Origin: Acidobacteriota bacterium
GTDB taxonomy: Bacteria; Acidobacteriota; Vicinamibacteria; Vicinamibacterales; CAVVIG01
Assembly (NCBI GenBank): GCA_003223775.1
Contig: QHWK01000405.1
Coordinates: 1-7,186, forward strand
Length of the DNA: 7,186 bases
Reading direction: 5' to 3'
Shown piece after piece: positions 5,814-7,186 of this stretch. Under the pieces are notes generated by a model that saw nothing but the letters and a program-made list of their open reading frames with translations, ran no database searches and had not been told where the DNA came from. The translations under genes and the position numbers were made by a program. The stretch's first letter is position 1. Every line of letters begins with the position of its first letter.

Positions 5814-5958
5814 ATGGCTGATGGCTGATGGCTGATGGCTGATGGCTGATGGCTGATGGCTGATGGGCCATCGCCATCAGCCATCGACCATTGCCATTAG
5901 CCATCAACCATTAGCCATCAACCATTAGCCATTAGCCATCAGCCATCAGCCATCAGCC
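5814..5958. repeat. Palindromic 7-bp tandem repeat array between gatC and the MEMO gene
   Basis: Seven exact ATGGCTG units fill 5814-5862. After a turn (ATGGGCC and ATCGCC, 5863-5875) come about twelve units of the reverse-complement type to 5958: ATCAGCC and variants ATTAGCC, ATCAACC and ATCGACC, plus one 6-bp unit ATTGCC. The left arm is uniform. The right arm is longer and varied, mainly by transitions, and includes a 14-bp higher-order repeat (5896-5909 and 5910-5923). The last unit abuts the MEMO ATG. The symmetry continues outward: the reverse complement of 5802-5815 matches 5959-5972 at 12 of 14 positions. The 176-bp spacer between gatC and MEMO contains little else, so any promoter for either gene must lie in or beside this array. 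Confidence 0.95.
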
Positions 5959-6729
5959 ATGACGATAATCCGTAAGGCGGCGGTCGCTGGCTCCTGGTAT
6001 CCGGGCAGCGCGCCGGCGCTGACGGCCGCTGTCGATCGTCATCTCGCCAACGCCGATCGTACGGGCCGCGACGTTGCCGGCGAGCTGGTCGCGCTCATCG
6101 CGCCCCATGCGGGGTTGAACTTCTCGGGGCCGGTGGCGGCGCACGCCTACCGGCTGCTGCGCAATCGCACGTTCGACGTCGCGGTCCTCGTCGGACCATC
6201 GCATTTCGTCGGCTTCGACGGCGTCGCGGTGTATCCGTCGGGCGGCTTCGAGACGCCGTACGGCGTCGCCTCGATCGACGCCGATCTCGCGGCGGCGCTG
6301 ATGGCGGCGGCGCCGATCGTGCGCGAGCACCAGGCGGCGCACGCGCGCGAGCACTCGCTCGAAATGCAGCTGCCGTTTCTCGGGCGCCTCGTGCCGAGCC
6401 TGCGCATCGTCCCGCTCGTGATGGGCTATCAGACGCCCGACACGGCGTTTGGCCTCGGCGACGCGCTCGCCGACGTGCTGCGCGGGCGCAGGGCGCTCGT
6501 TGTCGCGAGCACGGATCTGTCGCACTATCACGATGCGGCGACGGCCGCGCGGCTCGACGCCGTCGTGATCGAGTGCGTCGAGCAGTTCGACGCGGAGGCG
6601 CTGCAGACCGTGCTCAACCGGAACCACGAGCACGCCTGCGGCGGCGGTCGTCGGATACTTCGCCGCGGCGCTCGGAAACTTCGGGCGGACGAAGAAAGAG
6701 ACGTAGCGTGTCGACCCCCGGACGCGTGA
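5959..6729 (+). CDS. MEMO-family protein (AmmeMemoRadiSam system protein B), C-terminus disrupted
   Basis: The frame from ATG 5959 gives 256 residues. Residues 1-230 are clearly MEMO: IRKAAVAGSWYP (4-15), IAPHAGLNFSGPVAAHAY (47-64), GPSHFVGFDGVAV (79-91), REHSLEMQLPFL (130-141), STDLSHY (184-190) and ACGGG (226-230). H50, H82 and C227 correspond to human MEMO1 metal ligands H49, H81 and C244, and D186 and H189 are also kept. After CGGG the frame continues as Arg-rich nonsense to 6729, while the conserved C-terminal VVGYFAAAL is encoded in another frame at 6647-6706. The intervening family segment (about 35 residues) is missing. The best reading is a deletion plus frame change, in the organism or in the assembly. 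No Shine-Dalgarno precedes the ATG because the repeat array abuts it. The biochemical role of bacterial MEMO is unsettled. Confidence 0.85.
   Translation: MTIIRKAAVAGSWYPGSAPALTAAVDRHLANADRTGRDVAGELVALIAPHAGLNFSGPVAAHAYRLLRNRTFDVAVLVGPSHFVGFDGVAVYPSGGFETPYGVASIDADLAAALMAAAPIVREHQAAHAREHSLEMQLPFLGRLVPSLRIVPLVMGYQTPDTAFGLGDALADVLRGRRALVVASTDLSHYHDAATAARLDAVVIECVEQFDAEALQTVLNRNHEHACGGGRRILRRGARKLRADEERDVACRPPDA
6647..6706 (+). pseudogene. Out-of-frame remnant of the MEMO C-terminus
   Basis: Read in the frame starting at 6647, this stretch encodes VVGYFAAALGNFGRTKKET followed by TAG (6704-6706). VVGY-AAA is the standard C-terminal end of MEMO-family proteins. Its stop lies just one base before the GTG of the AMMECR1 gene, so this is the expected native end of the MEMO gene. 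It is in a different frame from the body of the gene (5959-6648), showing that the gene as written is broken near 6646. Confidence 0.8.
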
Positions 6730-7186
6730 TGCCGCCGGCGAGCCGCGCCGCAACGAGCGATCGCGATCGCCGGCTGCTGCTGCGGCTCGCGCGCGAGGCG
6801 ATCGCCGCGCACGTGGGCGTCGCCCCGGCGCACGTCGCCGCGGAGAGCGGCGTGCTCGGCGTTCCCGCCGGCGCGTTCGTGTCGCTGCACAAGCGCGGCG
6901 ATCTGCGCGGCTGCATCGGCCACATCGAACCGAATGAGCCGCTCGGCAAGGTGGTGCCGCGCTGCGCGGTTGCGGCTGCGGCGACCGATCCGCGCTTTCC
7001 GCCGATTACGCCCGAGGAGCTCGCGCAGATCGACATCGAGATCTCGCTGCTCGGCGCGCTCGAGCCGATTCGCGGGCCCGAGGAGATCGTCGTCGGCCGC
7101 CACGGGCTCGTCGTAGAGCTCGGATGGCACCGCGGCCTGCTGCTGCCGCAGGTCGCGACCGAATGGAACTGGAACGCCGAGACGTT
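6708..7186 (+). CDS. AMMECR1-family protein (AmmeMemoRadiSam system protein A), 3' truncated by the window
   Basis: The visible 159 residues run from GTG 6708 to the window edge. The AMMECR1 hallmarks are in order: AFVSLHKRGDLRGCIGHIEP (56-75, with the signature LRGCIG at 66-71), ATDPRFPPITPEEL, IDIEISLLGALEPI, and LLPQVATEWNW (145-155). AMMECR1 is a conserved cytosolic protein of unresolved activity, named from a human disease-region gene. In prokaryotes it occurs with MEMO and a radical SAM enzyme. GTG 6708 is preferred because GAAAGAG (6694-6700) lies seven bases upstream and it begins just after the native MEMO stop. ATG 6729 (seven codons later) is an alternative with no Shine-Dalgarno. 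A downstream radical SAM gene would complete the set but lies outside the window. Confidence 0.9.
   Translation, partial: MSTPGRVMPPASRAATSDRDRRLLLRLAREAIAAHVGVAPAHVAAESGVLGVPAGAFVSLHKRGDLRGCIGHIEPNEPLGKVVPRCAVAAAATDPRFPPITPEELAQIDIEISLLGALEPIRGPEEIVVGRHGLVVELGWHRGLLLPQVATEWNWNAET

Noticed and set aside
5783..5884. N-terminal extension of GatC with SAISHQP repeats
   Set aside because: The extension is the heptamer array translated in an open frame. GatC family N-termini match ATG 5782.
5814..5958. CRISPR-like array
   Set aside because: The units are only 7 bp, with no spacers between them and no cas genes nearby. It is a tandem repeat palindrome.

Overview
The window is GC-rich and almost fully coding. 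It carries ordinary bacterial housekeeping genes: the DnaK C-terminus, Hsp20, RNA polymerase omega, GatC/GatA, and a MEMO/AMMECR1 pair. There is no phage, plasmid, IS or CRISPR content. Base composition, very short gene spacing and a zinc-peptidase/ATP-grasp pair resemble what I know of high-GC soil lineages such as Acidobacteriota, but that assignment is a weak inference.

Layout. (1) 1-1103, plus strand: the 3' end of dnaK, then a complete hsp20 with a strong ribosome binding site. (2) 1254-2108, plus strand: an omega-subunit gene (rpoZ) overlapping a small one-helix membrane protein, followed by a 103-residue, very hydrophobic protein with no acidic residues. (3) 2105-5782, minus strand: a tightly overlapping operon transcribed gatC > gatA > zinc metallopeptidase > ATP-grasp ligase. 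Its last stop codon overlaps the stop codon of the converging plus-strand gene. gatB is not adjacent. (4) 5959-7186, plus strand: a MEMO-family gene followed by an AMMECR1-family gene that runs off the window. These are two of the three components of the poorly understood AmmeMemoRadiSam set.

The most unusual signal is intergenic. Three spacers each hold a long imperfect palindrome built from short tandem units in one arm and their reverse complements in the other. Two (592-679 and 1135-1227) use related 9-bp units and bracket hsp20. The third (5814-5958) uses 7-bp units and lies between the divergent gatC and MEMO genes. Its symmetry continues into the first 14 bases of the MEMO coding sequence.

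Two genes appear to have lost internal segments relative to their families as I remember them. The metallopeptidase lacks about 40 residues near its N-terminus, in frame. The MEMO gene lacks a segment just after its metal-binding Cys, and its conserved C-terminus is shifted into another frame. Whether these are real or errors of sequencing or assembly cannot be told from the sequence alone.
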